Shown one piece after another: positions 5,889 through 6,042 of a DNA stretch of 6,042 nucleotides. The translations under genes were made by a program, and so were the position numbers. The notes under the pieces are model-generated. The model was given only the letters and a program-made list of their open reading frames with translations, was not told the DNA's origin and made no database searches. Each line of letters starts with the position of its first letter. Position 1 is the first letter of the stretch. Source of the DNA: Ga0074139 sp046336825 (lineage in GTDB: Bacteria > Bdellovibrionota > Bdellovibrionia > Bdellovibrionales > Bdellovibrionaceae); assembly GCA_046336825.1 (NCBI GenBank), contig JBKDFX010000114.1, positions 1-6,042 on the forward strand, read 5' to 3'.

Positions 5889-6023
5889 TTGATTTCTTTA
5901 ATAGAGAACTTAGGGACATCGGCGGTAGTTTTTGGGTATGTATTGGGAGTTGTTCTTCTTTTCGTGATGGCCTGGACCTTGCGTCGAAAGAAGAGGGACA
6001 CCTCAGGCCATTCAAGGGTTTAA
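5889..6023 (+). CDS. Possible small single-pass membrane protein (44 aa)
   Basis: A 44-codon frame from TTG 5889 to TAA 6021-6023, bounded upstream by an in-frame TGA at 5871-5873. The product has a hydrophobic segment at about residues 11-29 (AVVFGYVLGVVLLFVMAW) followed immediately by LRRKKR and a short polar tail. That is the pattern of an N-out, C-in single-pass inner-membrane protein under the positive-inside rule. There is no ATG that keeps the membrane segment and no clear Shine-Dalgarno, so the start is weak and the gene may be spurious. The shape recalls tiny membrane accessory proteins such as CcmD or CcoQ, but no specific residues or neighbours support either. It is transcribed divergently from the PLD-HAD gene. 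Confidence 0.4.
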   Translation: MISLIENLGTSAVVFGYVLGVVLLFVMAWTLRRKKRDTSGHSRV

Positions 6024-6042
6024 TTTAGTTCAGCAAAAACGA

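Noticed and set aside
5889..6023. Naming the small membrane protein CcmD or CcoQ
   Set aside because: Only the general shape agrees; no cytochrome biogenesis or oxidase gene is nearby.

Overview
This window reads as bacterial DNA dense with exported proteins. It most likely comes from a Bdellovibrio-like member of the Bdellovibrionota (predatory, diderm). Three observations support this. Every gene longer than 60 codons begins with a signal peptide. The truncated gene at the left edge has the 'YxGY..DGG.PVN' type N-terminus typical of the large surface/adhesin proteins of Bdellovibrio. Base composition is moderate to AT-rich, with GTG and possibly TTG starts. The taxonomic assignment is an inference from protein style; no rRNA or other marker is present.

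Layout, left to right. (1) 1-174, minus strand: the first 58 codons of a secreted, probably surface-exposed protein that continues beyond the left edge; its GTG start has a good AGGAG ribosome binding site. (2) 175-297: a divergent intergenic region. (3) 298-1635, plus: a 445-residue protein with a signal peptide and the C-terminal motifs of IucA/IucC-type (NIS) siderophore synthetases. (4) 1627-1647: an inverted repeat whose loop holds the stop codons of both convergent genes, probably a shared bidirectional terminator. (5) 1637-1978, minus: a small secreted protein with eight cysteines, possibly made from a leaderless transcript. (6) 2028-3086, minus: a secreted caspase-like (clan CD) cysteine peptidase. 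(7) 3086-5761, minus: a secreted two-motif phospholipase D/nuclease fused to a C-terminal HAD phosphatase domain; its stop overlaps the peptidase start as TGATG. (8) 5774-5888: an upstream region with a candidate promoter overlapped by a perfect 6-bp inverted repeat. (9) 5889-6023, plus: a possible 44-residue single-pass membrane protein.

The most notable unit is the minus-strand pair: an exported PLD-HAD enzyme translationally coupled to an exported caspase-like peptidase, with a Cys-rich secreted protein just downstream. If the organism is a predator, these would be plausible hydrolases acting on prey phosphodiesters and proteins, but that role is inference. The exported NIS-synthetase-like protein is a second oddity: it keeps nucleotide-binding motifs normally used in the cytosol yet carries a clear Sec signal. 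No tRNA, rRNA, CRISPR array, insertion sequence or replication origin was seen.
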